A DNA stretch of 64,000 bases from Dipetalonema caudispina (GCA_013365325.1 JABVXV010000035.1:326883-390882); one strand, 5' to 3'; positions 14,932-28,771 are shown, numbered from the stretch's first letter. Numbers and translations: made by a program. The notes: a model not told the origin generated them from the sequence alone.

Positions 14932-16189
14932 GTCAAATACTACCTACAACAACTTCAGAAATTCCTGGATCATCTTGACAGATAATGAAGAACTGAGCAC
15001 TCTATTTAATAAACCAATCAATACGGATACCTCTACACAAATCAAAAGCAAAAGTCCTTTGGTTAAAAACTTCATGTTTCAGGCTGTATAATAACTTAAG
15101 TTTAAAAATCTTTTGGTATAGTATGGAGTATGAATTGCATATCAAGAGATTTTTTTGCTTTTTTTCTAACATTTCGATAACTGCAAGAGAAGTAGCAAAT
15201 CCAAATTCAAAAATGCATGACACGACCTTTTATCAGTGGAACCGACTATCGTTTGAAGAAGAATGATGCAGTGTGAAGTTCAAAACTACACTGCACATTT
15301 TATGATTTAGGGAAATCTTATACTGTACCGACAGGGAGGTTTGGGTACACAACAGAACGGCCACTATTAAAAATGTGACTGTTGCCAATAAGTGGATAAC
15401 AGACCGCTTAAATACTCATCTATAACGATTAACTTTTACGAAGTTCTTCGATGGGGACATAACAGGAAAATATTTTTAATGGATTTGCTTCTTTCAGCTT
15501 CTTGCAAATCTCCTCCAATACCCTTATAAAATCCTACATTTATCCCCTCAAGCACTGTCAAATGAATAAATCGCATGGATGAGAAGAGGCGACCAACTAT
15601 TATACTCCGCACTATTAGCCATCACTCGCTGGGAAAGTAATGGTTTTCACAACCAAAAATTTGTTTCGTTCCCGTATAAAGGTAAAATTGTTAATGATTC
15701 TTAAGTTTAACAACATCATATGTCACATTATATCTTCTGCAGATAACGCGATAAGTGAATACTCTGCAAAAGTTTCATGTTGATAGCCATTAAAAATGTT
15801 CATATATCCCACCTATCAGGTAAAACAGATTATTCATAACTCGATATCATTTACAGATGGGGAAATCTTCCTGGCTAACAGTCAAACGATAACATGCAAC
15901 CCATTACAGTCATCAACAACAACAACAACAACCATCATCTCCGCACCTATCAACATAACTACCCCTAATACAATGCCAAAATATCCAAATACTCAACCAA
16001 ATCCCACGTCATTGGTGATACAAATGGCTCTATATGAAACTGTCCGGCTCACCATCATGATGAATGCAGTTGTCTGTCGCCTAATACCATGGATCGGTGT
16101 ATGTGTGTGTGTGTGTGTGTGTGATGGAATTACAGCAAGCATCGCCAGGGGTAGGACACGTTGGAGAAGGCAATATGTAGGGCGTGTCG
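14932..16189. other. spacer between the ARF gene and the unc-24 side
   Basis: No supported gene. The 136-codon plus-strand frame at 15796-16206 is opened by a CAA-type microsatellite (15913-15932) and a TG run (16097-16123). It reads as a Thr-rich stretch and a Cys-Val run, so I reject it as coding. Confidence 0.6.
16097..16123. repeat. (TG)n microsatellite
   Basis: About 13 dinucleotide units. Confidence 0.9.
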
Positions 16190-16429
16190 TTAAACTTTAC
16201 CGTTGAGCAAAATTAAAACTTCCAAGACAAGCAGATAAGGATGTTCCGGGTGATGAAATTTAACAAATTTTTCACAAAGAATTTCGAAAGCAGGAACCTG
16301 CGAGCATTGAGCAATTGGACCAAATAATCTAGTAAGTTCCGGGGGAAATTGACACAATTTAGCCATAGACAAAACAGAAATGCCATTTTGAAATTGAATT
16401 AGCAGTCTTTGGAATGGTAAACTAACCAA
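16190..16429 (-). CDS. possible unrecognised exon between unc-24 and arf-3
   Basis: A minus-strand frame with protein-like composition (SMAKLCQFPPELTRLFG, then KFHHPEHPYLLVLEVLILLN) ends at a stop at 16190. It is preceded at its 5' end by a TTGGTTAG acceptor near 16424. It would be a terminal exon entered in phase 2. I could not find a convincing upstream exon in 16430-17239, so this may be the last exon of a small gene or chance. I do not recognise the protein. Confidence 0.3.
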   Translation of the reverse strand: MVSLPFQRLLIQFQNGISVLSMAKLCQFPPELTRLFGPIAQCSQVPAFEILCEKFVKFHHPEHPYLLVLEVLILLNGKV

Positions 16430-17239
16430 AACCTTTGCATTAATGGGCCACTAAACGATTAAGTATTCAAATTGGATGAATCTAAGAAATCAATTTCAAT
16501 ATGAGAAGAAAATGAAACGAATGGATAGAAAAAAGTGGATGTAAGCAGTTTGGAATTTAGGCTTGTATAGAAAAAAAAAAACGTCCTTGAGCCTCACTAT
16601 GTGTATGCCTTAGATGATATACATGTATCGCCTAATAGTGGCACACTTATAATTTTAAATCTGCCGACTTTTTTTTAATATCACAGTCACAGTGATATGT
16701 AAGGAAAGCAGGCTGTGGTAGGTGATTTTAGAGTATATGAGCCTAGTTGTACTTATGTGTGATCGCATCCCAGTACTTGGCACCATAGCATGGAAAGCTC
16801 GCGTTGTTGGTGATTGCGTTTCATTAAATATTCATTGTTATGTAATAAATTCAGTTAAACTTAATCCACTTCAAGAACTACGCTTAATTACTTACAGAGA
16901 CAAAGAGAAATAACGACGACATTGTCTTTATGCAAAGTAGATGATGAGGTTATTTAGGGAGGGTTTAAATCAGATTCAGCTTAATCTCCAGATATCACTT
17001 CATATATCAATTGGAAAGTTTTCAAAATAAGCAGCTGATTGCTTGAAGTACAGAAAAAGGGGTCTATTCATTCAAGAAGTTAACTGACATAAAGGTTGAG
17101 CTGTAAGAGAAATTCTAAAACCTGGGAGATTTACGACAGTAATTTTTCATCTAAAATATCATGGTAAAAACCATCGTTATTTTCTTCTCTAGAACAGAAT
17201 GTGTAATCAAAGTACCGAATAGCCTATTTTGCATAGCGA
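16430..17239. other. 3' flank of unc-24, nothing certain
   Basis: The plus-strand frame 16722-16913 (reads AWKARVVGDCVSLNIHCYV) looks weakly protein-like but has no start context or splice partner. The remainder is AT-rich. Confidence 0.4.
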
Positions 17240-20125
17240 TTACAGCAAACAGCTAAAACGATCTGAGAGCAAGGTTAGCCTGACGGCTGCTTTCACTGAG
17301 CCCAATATTTGTAAGGTACCATCCAAATAAGCCTGCATCGGAGTTACTTCTTTCTTTAAAATTTTAAGCAGCAATTCACGACTTAACCAGAAAGTAACAT
17401 CAGCTGTTGGGCTGATACCTTTACAACAATTCCCACAGCCGTTTTTTAAATCCACATAAAAATCACCAAATCCAGTACATTTCACTTGGAAGATATATCC
17501 TACGGAGGCGACCAACTGCTTATCGATAACCATTGTCAGAGAACATAGCAAACGGTCGATATCCAAATTTTTTAAGGAATTACTCAAAACGCATCTTAAT
17601 TCGTTTTTTTCGCATAACCCTTCTCCAGATATGTCCCTTTTTGTATCTTTTTCGATTTGCTGTTGATGATCTGATTGCCATTTTTGCTGCTGCTGTACGA
17701 CAAATTCCTGTGCAGCATCTTTTATCGTTTCAATAATTCGAGAACCTAATTCTGACTTTAACACCTGAAATTCAATGGTTCGGTGAGGAGTTCAAAAGAA
17801 ATGAAGCAAACTTTTGCTTTCAAATTGAAGCAAACTTGTTACCTGTTTGTACAGACCTTTTAATCACTGACACGATCACCAAAATTCAGAGTTTTAGTTT
17901 ATCGTGTGAAGCAACTGGTCATATTATAAAAACTTGATTCTCACTTTACATTTTTGTAGTCGAAAAGGCGATTCCCCTCACATTTTTCGAGAGTTCAAGT
18001 CGGAATTGCAAAATTGTGACTGTAGCTATTGAAGATGGTAATGCTAACAGGTAACCAACCTACCTTGCTGAAAGTAGCTAAAGCCATGTTCTCGCCTTCT
18101 TTAATTACTTTTACTTCCGATAATTCAACTTTAGTGATTTCAACACCCCACGCGGTTGTGAGCACGCCAAGTTCAACCTGTATAAAATCGTTTTAACTGC
18201 CACACGGGAACGATCGAGTGAATTTCTAGAGTTCTTTTAAAATGCACTATAAAATTTCTGAATAGTTTGTCTCATAACTTTCATTCAAAACAATTTGGTT
18301 TTCTTCAATATAATTACGAATGTAGACGGGAAAAAATCATGCATAGGATATCATAAAGTGATTGAAAATTTAGTCTGTAAAAGTTTACTCTAATCTTGAA
18401 AACTTATTTTCTTGCAATCGTACTGTTATTATACCGTGACTAGCTGAGAATATTTTTAAATCTTTAAGAACCTGCAGGTTTTCGCACAATTGTCTACGAC
18501 CTAAGCTCGATGTAACATCACTAACTCGTCGTTTGCAAACCAAACGATGTAACGTTGCAACAGATAAGATACGTGTTGATCGATTTCGTTCTTGTACTGC
18601 ACAAACTGCTGCCAATGCGTCTTTCACCTAAACAGTTCAAACAGTTCGTTGAAATCTATGAACGAGAATTTTCTCTGTTTCCTGCTATGCTTTCTGACCT
18701 GAGTACAAAAGTGATGGCAGTGGAGAACTGCTGAGGAAAGGGAAGTTGTTAGAAAACTTCAAATAATCCCAAAAGGAGAAAGACACCCAATACCTTCATC
18801 TCTTCGTACAGATATATAATTACAAGGATTCTCCAGGTTATTTAATCCAAAGAAGCATATCCAAGAGGTACAGTAACTGCACACTGGATGAAATGAAACC
18901 GTATACTGGTCTTTACAAAAAGCCCAAAGTACTGGTCGAGAAACCACCCTACATGATTCAATCGCTGACCACACTATTGGCGATTAATTTTGACATATCT
19001 TTCGCCAGTTTCAACTATTTAGCTCTTGAAGGGAAAGTGACTCAAGCTAAGCAAATCATTAATTTTCACCTGCGAGAAAACAGTAGCTCCAAGTTCCACT
19101 AGACCCCGATCAAAAGTTATTATTTGCATGGGCGGTACATTAAATGCATTCACACGAAGATCCACTTTTGTGTATGTATCTATACATGGTAGTACCACAG
19201 TTGTGCCCGGTCCACGAGTTTTTTGCGCTCGACCAAGCCGAAGTACAACAAGACGTTCAAAATCACCCACAAACTAAAATTCACTGAATGAAAAAGTAGA
19301 ATTTACTATCATTTCGGCATTTTCGGTGATTCCTCGAGAAATCGAGACTTATCCAACCATTTAAATTGAACAATAAATATTGTCACTGAATATAACATAC
19401 ATCATCATTAGATCTAATGATTCTAAACCCAAAATTACACGAGTCGAATTAGGTTCAGTTAGAAATTGGGGATCTTGATGTTGGAATTCAAACAAGTCAC
19501 AAATGAGTTGATTACAAGCATTCGAAAGCGATTACTATATATGTTGTCATGAAGGATATGTAGAAAGAACAACCTTTAGGGAAAAAATAAGGGAGAAAGG
19601 AAGCGTCATCAGGAATAGTAGAAATGCCAATACAACAAAAACACTTTCCACGGCAGCGGAATGTACAGTAAGTGGTACTTCTTCCGTAACTTCTGTCCTG
19701 GTAACGGAGTAGGAATATCGGCAGTATCGTGGGCCGACCTGTAAACAGCAACAAAAACAAATCATTTCATCACTATAAACTACCTGAAATCTAACTACAT
19801 CTCAATATTTCTAAGAACTTTCCTTGAGACTGTCCTGCTAATAGTACACACTTCTTAGTGTTCAATCATTTGGTAAACCATAACACTGTATCTTCATAAT
19901 TTCAAACATATCACAAACTTAACGTAACTACCTGAGATTGAGATTCCATTTTGAAGAAACTGTAGAGTACTGAAAGAACAAAATTTAATAACCATAAAAG
20001 TAAACCTGAGTTGGATAACGTTTTGGAGCTTCATATCCCATTTTATTGAGATCATTATATGGAGCATAGGTGAAAGCTGAACGATATTTGTAACGCCAAT
20101 CTTCTTCCAAAGCTTCTTCATTCAT
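17240..20125 (-). CDS. unc-24: UNC-24, stomatin-like protein with C-terminal SCP2 domain
   Basis: UNC-24/STOML1 proteins sit on the inner leaflet of neuronal membranes. In C. elegans UNC-24 works with UNC-1 and the MEC-2/MEC-4 system. Six exons, high to low: 20006-20125, 19574-19738, 19070-19273, 18472-18627, 18064-18177 and 17240-17764. All are in phase 0, giving 427 residues. Residues 72-92 form one hydrophobic hairpin (VLAFLLFLMTLPFSLIF). Exons 3-5 carry the PHB/stomatin domain (VGDFERLVVLRLGRAQKTRG, CKRRVSDVTSSLGRR, AWGVEITKVELSEVKV). Exon 6 starts with a Gln-rich linker and ends in an SCP2-type sterol-carrier fold (TFWLSRELLLKILKKEVTPMQAYLDGTL). The combination is diagnostic. The ATG at 20125 is chosen because it follows an acceptor at 20152-20153. 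The consecutive phase-0 introns make exon skipping frame-neutral. Confidence 0.93.
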
Positions 20126-20151
20126 TTCTTCTTGACGTATTCTAGAATGAC

Positions 20152-20153
20152 CT
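20152..20153 (-). promoter_or_regulatory. probable trans-splice acceptor of unc-24
   Basis: On the minus strand GTTTTACAG ends here, 26 bases before the chosen ATG. Alternatively an upstream coding exon exists that I have not found. Confidence 0.45.
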
Positions 20154-21261
20154 GTAAAACTTCGAATAAAGGTTATTTGTACAGACTTGGCTAGACGGAC
20201 ACAATAATATCAATGAGGAACACCTCCCAACAATCAATACTAATACGCCAACAACTATCAACAACAACTGCACCGCCTTGACGATTGATGCAGCTAACAA
20301 CCGCCAGCTGCTGCATTGACTGCACGACTAAGAAAAAGTATAAGTTGGATTCATTCATGCCAAATAAAGGAAATCCCATGTGTTCCACTCACTAAGACGA
20401 GGATGACACTTTGATACGCATTCTACCACTATGTTTGATTTCTGTGTTAAGCACTTTAGTATATTTTAAATTCATAATTCTGAGCAAGAAACAAATGATA
20501 TCCAATATGATTGCATTGTGAATTTTGTTTTTGATATCTTAAAACAAAGAGAAAAAAAAGGAAATAATGACCGCAGGGATTTCATAGGTAATATTCTGAG
20601 AGAACTGACCCAAAAAGAAAAAATAGGTTGAAGTTGTTGATAAATGCAACTGATGTGATTTAGAATAATAATTTTTTATTTAGCTTTATTATATTACTCA
20701 ATTTTGTTTCATTGCAGTGCATTCTGTATGGGAATTATCATGTTTGATTTATTCCTTTTTTTTTTAAATTTAAATTTTCGGTATTCGCGTCCCCGTCGTT
20801 GTTTTCAGGTGATGATTGTTCTTTTGCATTTTGGAAAAAAACCTGAAGCAATAATGGATATCAGTAGAACATTCATTTATTATATTAAACATGTATGCTT
20901 CTTAGATAGTTTAATCAGAAAGGATAAACTAAATGTTAAGTAGTCGGCAGAGCCCTGGCGCAGATATGCAGGATGGACAGGAGATACGCTGCAAGCACAA
21001 AATCACCGGTCATCTGATCAGCGAAAGATTTAAATGACCACCCGGTTTATTGTTGACATTATAAGCTTCCTCTTGGAATGATTTCTTTAACTTTGTTAAG
21101 GGTTATCCGTAGTAGCCTAAATACCGAAGATACACACTGAAATCAATCAGCTAGGTAACTAATGTGTCATCGGTACTGTTGAAATTCACCAAACCAAATT
21201 TTGAGTACTAGGAGAAGAACTACAGATTTTAAATTAGGACTTCATTAACTGCAGAAGCATA
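20154..21261. other. spacer between unc-24 and the MSP-domain gene
   Basis: About 1.1 kb with no supported exon. It should contain the unc-24 promoter and the 3' UTR of the MSP-domain gene. The minus-strand frame 20191-20388 has no splice or family support. Confidence 0.5.
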
Positions 21262-22085
21262 CTATTTAACATATACTTTCATTCTAAGTTCTCCTTGTGG
21301 AGGCCCATAATGTTCAGCCCAGGCTCCAGCACATGTTGCTCCTTCTGGTGCTGGTATATGATAGATACCGAAGTGATGTCTGTCAGATTCCGGTACTTGA
21401 TTGTTGATACATCTGCAAAAATCCATAATTAAACTTTGCCAGATTTATTGCAGAAAAAAATATGCCACCATTCACTTTTTGATGCTACTACTAAATATTT
21501 AAAAGCACTTAAAGTAATCCAAAAGATCTTAACTAAAAAACAACTTCGATCTCAAACGCAAAGATAGTCGGATAGAAATTCAGTTGCTCATGATTTTAGC
21601 AGTCTTCTTTTTTAAGTAAAGTTTGGAAAGTTACGCCTGTTAGGCAACGATTAAAAGTGTTACTTTTTCTATCAGTACCCTTCTTTTAATTCCTAATTTG
21701 ATGAAAATAGGACAATGTAGCTAAACTTGTAAGTGATATCAATACGAATGGTTTCGCCGTAATCGAGGATTCCTGTGGCTGGTCTTATACGAAATAAATC
21801 ATTCCTTGTACATTTTACTTTGAATGCTTGTCGTGAATCACTTTTATTTGTTAATTTTATTGTAGCATGTATTTCACCCGTAACATCACCAGTAAATGTA
21901 AGCTAGAATTCAATGATTAAAGAGAGTGCAGATTTTATTTTTTTTTTTTTTTTTATAATTTCTTCCGTATTGCTTACAATTTTCCAGTGTAAATAATCAT
22001 CAAAAAAAGTGGACCAGATTACTTTATCTTTTGGTTCTATCCTGAGTAAGAAATTACGCTCTAATGCGCTAGTAGTGAATTTCAT
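21262..22085 (-). CDS. major sperm protein (MSP) domain protein, 129 residues
   Basis: MSP domains are immunoglobulin-like folds. In nematode sperm they form the motility filaments or serve as signals. Three exons, high to low: 22023-22085, 21727-21902 and 21262-21412. They total 390 nt, giving 129 residues, close to the family length. The core reads PKDK/LTFTGDVTGEIHATIKL, then AFKVKCTRNDLFRIRPATG and GETIRIDITYK. The C-terminal half is HHFGIYHIPAPEGATCAGAW and GPPQGELRMKVYVK, as in the divergent MSD-type proteins rather than the filament-forming MSPs. The joins are phase 0 (AAA/GTAATC donor) and phase 2 (restoring a Lys). The ATG lies six bases after an acceptor at 22092-22093. Intron 1 holds an A-rich run on the coding strand. 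Which MSP subfamily it belongs to needs an alignment. Confidence 0.88.
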
Positions 22086-22091
22086 TCTATT

Positions 22092-22093
22092 CT
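22092..22093 (-). promoter_or_regulatory. probable trans-splice acceptor of the MSP-domain gene
   Basis: Minus strand TTTTATAG followed by AATAGA and then the ATG. Confidence 0.5.
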
Positions 22094-22813
22094 ATAAAAC
22101 AAATTTTGCTTTCACCACACGCAGCGTTCAATTTCATTAACAATGAAACGAAGTGTTCATTTGTCTTCATTTATTTTTACAAGAAACAAATTGAAAATTC
22201 ATTTAAGCGTACCGAATTCTGTTGTGAATTTTCAGCAAACTTTTTTCTTCCTTTCTGTATAAATCTGGAAATGAATTTAAAAAAAAAAATTGCCAGATGT
22301 AACGATTATAGCCATTAATGGTTAGACTGCTTTATAATACAATATTATCTAACACAATAAGTCATTCTTCTAAGGAATTTTAGTCTTCTCATTTGTCCAA
22401 ATTTATATTTATATGTTAAGAACAATGACTAATTTCAGGATGAGGAAAATGTAACAGTGTTACCGCAGAAACTAAAAAACGGCGTCTGGCCACTTATTTT
22501 ATTCTATATTTTCATTGATCTTCGAAAAGACTTTTAAAAATCTCCTAGATTGTTGGATATAAAAATTAGCTAAATATTTGAATTATGCTAGATGCAGAAA
22601 ATTGCTCCTGAAGGAAGGATAATGTTCCATGTTAAAAAAATAATTTTCGAAAGACCACGGTAGTATGCAACGAATTGTAAATCAAACGATTTAAAATTAT
22701 CTTGACTTTTGTCAAAAACTTAAACGGCCATTAAGAATCAACTAAAATAAATAATTGTCAGCTGATAAAGATAATGGCAGGAATAATTCATAATAACCAA
22801 ATCATTTTCCAGC

Positions 22814-23410
22814 TCAATATCCTTCTTTCCATATACTGGTTTGGATGATTCTCTGTTCTGGAATTTTATGCTTTTTTCCACCAAAAATGTCAACATTTGC
22901 AGTGATTGCTACCTTCTGCAAATAAATGCCACGCATTAGACTAAATTAGATTTTTGTAAGAGACTCTACTATTCTTTCCAATATTAGCACAATCTCCTTT
23001 AGTGCATTCATCGTTTAATGTTAACTGAATGTTTGCGAAGCAAAGCACAAAACCTGTACCCTTCAATTCTAATTCTCTATTTTGATCTCCGCATAATCGT
23101 TACACAGATTTAACTCTGCCTACAAAGGCTCATTTTCGATTAGATGTATCATAAATTCAATGATAGGGGGATCTTCTCTTTCCCAACTCCATCATTTCAG
23201 CATTTCTTCCTAGTTCGTCACCATATCAATGCAAAAAGCACAGAAGAATTTTTCGAAAAGTATCGAGATATCATCTTTTTTGAGGATATCATATGATAAA
23301 GTTACTTTATTATGGAATCTAAGGTTTCACAATTCGACAAGATATATGCTTGCCCTACACGGATTTCACTTTTCAGCGTTGAGTCTCCCCGAAGTACCCT
23401 TAATGTCATT
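22814..23410 (-). CDS. unrecognised coding segments (gene or remnant)
   Basis: The terminal exon 22814-22915 is well supported: acceptor TTATTTGCAG, then 33 codons reading VAITANVDIFGGKKHKIPEQ and ending IWKEGY plus stop. Upstream on the same strand 22965-23093 is open and protein-like (ELELKGTGFVLCFANIQLTL, then NDECTKGDCANIG), with a weak donor after AGA. Further upstream are 23124-23183 (DPPIIEFMIHLIENEPL) and 23302-23404 (GDSTLKSEIRVGQAYILSNC). I could not join the middle pieces with good splice sites, so the gene may be decayed or my exon borders wrong. Several cysteines suggest a secreted or disulphide-bonded protein. No family is recognised. The gene would lie about 0.7 kb upstream of the MSP-domain gene, same strand. 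Confidence 0.4.
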
Positions 23411-26400
23411 TTGGATAAAAAAAACATAAAAAAAAGCACACACTGTTGTATCATAACAATCATAGGAAGGAACTGGAAAAATCTCTTGGAAAGTCTAAGT
23501 AGTACATGCATTACATTTCGATATCGCCATTGGTTAGCTAATCTGCTAGTTACTTTTGATATTTTAATTAGATGATGGATTGATTGAGTATATGAAAGCT
23601 GCAGGAGAAAGAATAGTTATATTTCATTAAGGAAGATGTTAAAACAAAAAAATTGCGCTGCAGAGTTAGGGACACCTGTTTTCAGCAATTTAGATTTTCA
23701 AGTACTACTAGAAATAGCTGGCAATAATCTTGTAGATATTTCATATAAGACAATTTCTGCCATTTTCATTTCATTCATTCCAAGATATATTGCTTTTCGT
23801 TTATCTTTCTTTTTTCCTTATTTAGTATTTGTTGATTATAAATCATCCACCTTTTCACAATTTTTTGAACAACTATGATGTTTGATTGTAATCTATCGCA
23901 AATGCTGCACAGTGTAGAATGTGGAAGACGATTGCGGACATGATATTCATACAATCAACCTTCCGAAAAAGGTTCACAGCGCTTATTTCTAAATCATTCT
24001 GTTTAATACAACCAGTGGTTCACTTGCTAGTTATGGCGATTTACTTTAAAAAATGTTATGATTTTCAATTATAAAGTAATGGTCTATTGAGAAACTAATT
24101 TTCAAGATTTTCTTTTTTTTTGAATTGGTCTTCAAATCGATAGGTAAAAATTTAGCTCACTTCATCTACCGGAATGCATTGACTTTTAAATTTCATTCTA
24201 CTAACTATTCTTCAAAATATTGACAGAAGGAGTTACAGTGTCATTGATCGAAGGTATTCCACCGTATTAAATCAATTTCTCGAGATTTCACATAAAGTTC
24301 GCTTGTTTCATGAAGGAAACATTCTTTATCGCCTTTTACAAAATTTCTGTATGAGAATTGGATGGCAATTGAATTTCTACACTTTCAAATCAGTTAGTTT
24401 ACATAAGTTTCATAATACTTTTATTGCCGTTCATAATATTTCTGTAATAACAAACTTGACTTACAAATTAAGAAAATAACGGTTGTGATGTTATTCAAAT
24501 ATGCGAATAAACTGATTGGTTTCATCTTCGAAAAACAAAAAATGTAAATACCATACAGGATTGAGACCTAATCAAAAATTTAAATTATATTTTATTACTG
24601 ATCTATCGAAGCAAAATCTTACTTTAATGGGATATACTACTAAGTTGTCTCATTTTACATGATCATTTATTAATCCATTAAATTACTGAAAAGGAATCGG
24701 AATTAAAACTCTTTCGCAAAAATGAGGAACAGCGAGTCCTAACAACCAATGAGGGAAGATAAGGAGGCATGAGGATGAGAAGAGTGAGAAGAATAAATAG
24801 ATTTGGCAAACAGTTCTGCTGAGCAATCGTTTGGAAGATGTAATAAACTGATAAGCATATAATCAGAAAGGCAAACAGTGTCATTAGGTCCATTTCGTAT
24901 TTCCATGTCGCGCAATATCTCCCTCGCAGCAAGGTCTGTCTCCTTGTGCTTCATCCTCACCCATTTCGTTTCATTTTCCCTGTTCAATTAACTTTCATTC
25001 TGAAATAAATGATAAAGATTGTTTGAGACTTCTTTTAGTAATTAAACTTCCTTCTAAGAGGCAGTGAAACTTGCTGAAAAGAATGTATCAAGTGGTGTGT
25101 AATTTGATTTCTTTTTTTTCTTCTCTTTCTTCACTTCAATTCAGTTCTAACCCATCATCCAGTAGCAGTCATAAGTGCTGGATAACATGTAGTCGGTAGC
25201 TCACAGTTTAGGGAAGTTCATTTTCTATTAATCATAAATTGGTATTTATGAAATTTTTTGTCAAACAAAAAGCAAATATACCAACTTCTCAAATAAATGG
25301 TTTAATTGGGTCTTCGTTACCTCAATCACCTTTCACTGACTTTTACTTTACACTTCACCACCTTTTTTTGGCTTAACGCAGTGTCTTATTTAATTGTGTG
25401 GTTATTTCTATGAATAATTAAAATATTTCTTCCTGATGGAGAAAATCAACTATTTGTATCTTCCATACTCGTAAAAGCTGCTTTGAACGAATGAGCAAAA
25501 ATCCAAACAAAAATAAAAATTCCTGTATTACCGATTGTATCATTTTTATAATTTATAGTAAGGCTTCAATAATCAAAAATTTCCGGATGATTTCTGTCAA
25601 ATTTGGCTATAAAAGGCCATTTTTGAATTGAGAATGATAGGTAATATTATTATTTTCAAACACAAATTTCAATGCTGTTCAAATCACATCATCTAAATCA
25701 AGCAAAAATAAGCATGTACAAGATACGAGTGAGTGGTAACGAGTAGGATTTGTGACTTTAAAAAGAAAAATAATGGTGCCAAGGGCTAAAGAAAGAGGCC
25801 AAACAAAGAGAATAAATAGCCTTTGGATGTGCAGTAAAGTCGTCGTCCAATTGCGATCAGAGCAGTAAAGCCATCGCCACATTGATTTATTGCAACAGGC
25901 AAATATTTGCACTGTTTTGCAGCAGAAAGCATTGTATCTGAGTCAGAATTTATTATTCCTTTCGTGATTAGCTGTATAACAAACAGATAATCCAAGCGGA
26001 TCAGGCCGATCATTGATTCCATTCTCGTAGTTTTGCTTTATCAGTAACAACGACGGTAATGGTCAATCATGTTTTCTTCGATTATTTTTATTCTTTTATT
26101 GAGTATTTGTGTTTTAATCAAGTATATGATGAATGAAATTATGAATTACATAGAAATTCGAAGTTCAACTAAGAGCAATATTTGACAATCATCGTCTCAG
26201 AGTTTCATTTTTTATTAAATATCAATTTATATCGTTTACATACGCTGAAGAGCAGATAATTAGAAGTGAATTAAGCAAAAAGGAAGCTATGTGAAAGTAG
26301 AAAAAAAAAAAAAAATTATTGCTTTACTGACCTGTCCGTGACACTTCTAAAGAACGATAGTGTTCTGAACTGATGTTAATGAATATCTAAATAAGCGTCA

Positions 26401-28771
26401 AATTATGGTAACAAATGACGGCAGATTTTGTTTATTCAGTTTAATAGATTGTTTTTCTTTACGGAGAAATGTATAAATGACAAATGGCGTCATTTCTAAT
26501 AATTGTAATGCTGCTACTGTACTTTGATACTTTCAGGAACATTCCATTCTTTTGTCCGAGGAAGAAATGAATTGTCAGCACTTTCAGTTAAGAAACTATT
26601 CTTGATTAATATTGTGTCTGTCATGCGTAGATTATTTCAAACAACCGTCTTCACTGGTCGAGATTTCTTGCAACGTTATTAATAGTTATGACATAATCGT
26701 TTTTTAAGTTGTAAAAGTTGTCATGATCTATCCTCATAATTTAACTTTAAGCAATTACTACTGTTGAAGTACCTAGAATTCTTGATGTCTCTTCATCTAA
26801 TCGCTCAAAATGAGTCCTTTTTCTTCTCAGTTTAAAATATTTTTCCATCGATCAATATTTTATTTGAATTTCAAATATAAAGTAAAGCATTCCATTAAAC
26901 GATGGTAATAAAAGCAGTTCTCTTCTATTGACATCTAATTCGTCCAATCTACATGAGCATTTTTTCGAAATGAAATTTGTAGAAGTCAGTAGATAAATGG
27001 TCACCCATGTAGATGTATACAGGTCATTTTACATTTCTTTATCAGCTGGTTTTCTTCCCTTGATTCATTTCATTTAATTCATATTGAAATAACATGAAGT
27101 ATCACTCGCTATGATCCAATCCTACTTCTTTTCACAGCCTTCTCGTTTTTCTACATCGTAAAACTTTCCCAAAGTAAAATGTTTTTTGACTGATATGTGT
27201 TGCTAGTCTTACCTGTATTTTGAGCAAAAACAATTAAAATTAACGCGTTTCATATTTCCTCCTAACTAACTGATAAAATATTCTTCTCTTCTCAAATCAA
27301 TTGTTTAAACAAAATAAAAAGTATAGAAGAAAAACTTCCACTGTTACGAGCAATAAATTTAGTAATTGTGCACCTACGTAAGAATGAACTTGCCCATCAT
27401 ATAGACGTAATACAAAAAATTCACTTTTGTTTGAATAGATGAAACCAGCAGACTCATTTCCAAGGTATTGGTCTAGAATAAATCTGATCGCAGCAAATAA
27501 CAGCTTAGTTAATTTTTCTGATTTCCATTCTATGCAATTGTAACTGAATTCAAAATGTGGACAGTATCAAATTTCTGTCTATGTTTGTAATTTGCAACTT
27601 GAAAAGTTCCTGTTTATTCTAGTAAAGAAACCGAACAATTTATCACATCCGTTGCACGTTCTAAGTAATGAAAGCATATGGTGTACTGTTTGAGGAAATA
27701 TAAATCTTGCCTTGCATTTCTATAAAAGTTAGAAATCTATAGAAATTTTAGGCATCGAGAAATGAATAACTGTCAATTTGTCAATTTAAGTTATTCTTCA
27801 CATCAAATTCGAATTAAATTGTGTCCCTCAATCCTATTTTTATTACCCCAAAAATTCTTGTTTTTGACTGTTTTTTATGAGCATTGTCATATTTCTTTGA
27901 TTAATCTTAAATCTTATCTGTATCACAACTGATCGTGTCTTAATCAATGAATTTCATTCTACTTTTCATTTTTATCCTCTTTTCCATTGTCCATCAATTT
28001 ATTTTTGTTAGTTGTAAAGGCTGTTTGTGGTTGTTTAACAGGCAAATTGTTAATAATTGAATTGTCTAGTGCTGCAAAGATCTAAAATTGGTCAAATAAG
28101 TTAAGGGAACTGAGATTGTGCTTAAAATATACGATAGTCGGGAATTCACTTTATTCAAGTAGAACAAATTAAAAGAGGTGTGGAAAGTAAGACTTGTTTT
28201 GAAGTAATAAATGTTTCCAAACTCAGTGTTAAGCAAATTTGGATTTTCAAAGTCATATGATTTCATATGTAGATTCTAGAGAATTTTTTATGAAATTTCG
28301 TTTGAAACGAAGTTTTCTTTGTGAGTCTTAGCCCAATTCATCAAATTCAAGAAAATTATCAAATTTGGCTGTTAATGGTAAAATGTCTAGAATGATAACC
28401 ATCAATCACTTTTTCAATTCTATTTAGTTATTGTTATTCTACTGATTGCTGATCAATCCTCGGGTGTTACATCGGTGCAATTCGTAGTTAAGAAATATGT
28501 TCAGTCCAGGAAGAAGTACAGTATAAATGTACGCTGGAAATAGGATATTGATTCTTGCATTTATAATTTCTTGAAAGCAAACTTATTTCTTCCATTCACC
28601 CATCCATCTATCTATCCTTGCTTCATTCCAATTGTCTTTACTATTGGTGCAGAAAGTTTCTCCCAACTGTTCAATCGATGAAATAATCAATCTTTTCAGT
28701 CGAGCAAGTGAGAAAAGAATCATCAATCTTAGCAATCTGAGAACTTCCACGACTCAGACCAAAACATTTTT

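Noticed and set aside
15796..16206. 136-codon plus-strand ORF
   Set aside because: It is kept open by CAA and TG microsatellites; its translation is Thr-run and Cys-Val-run low complexity with no homology or splice context.
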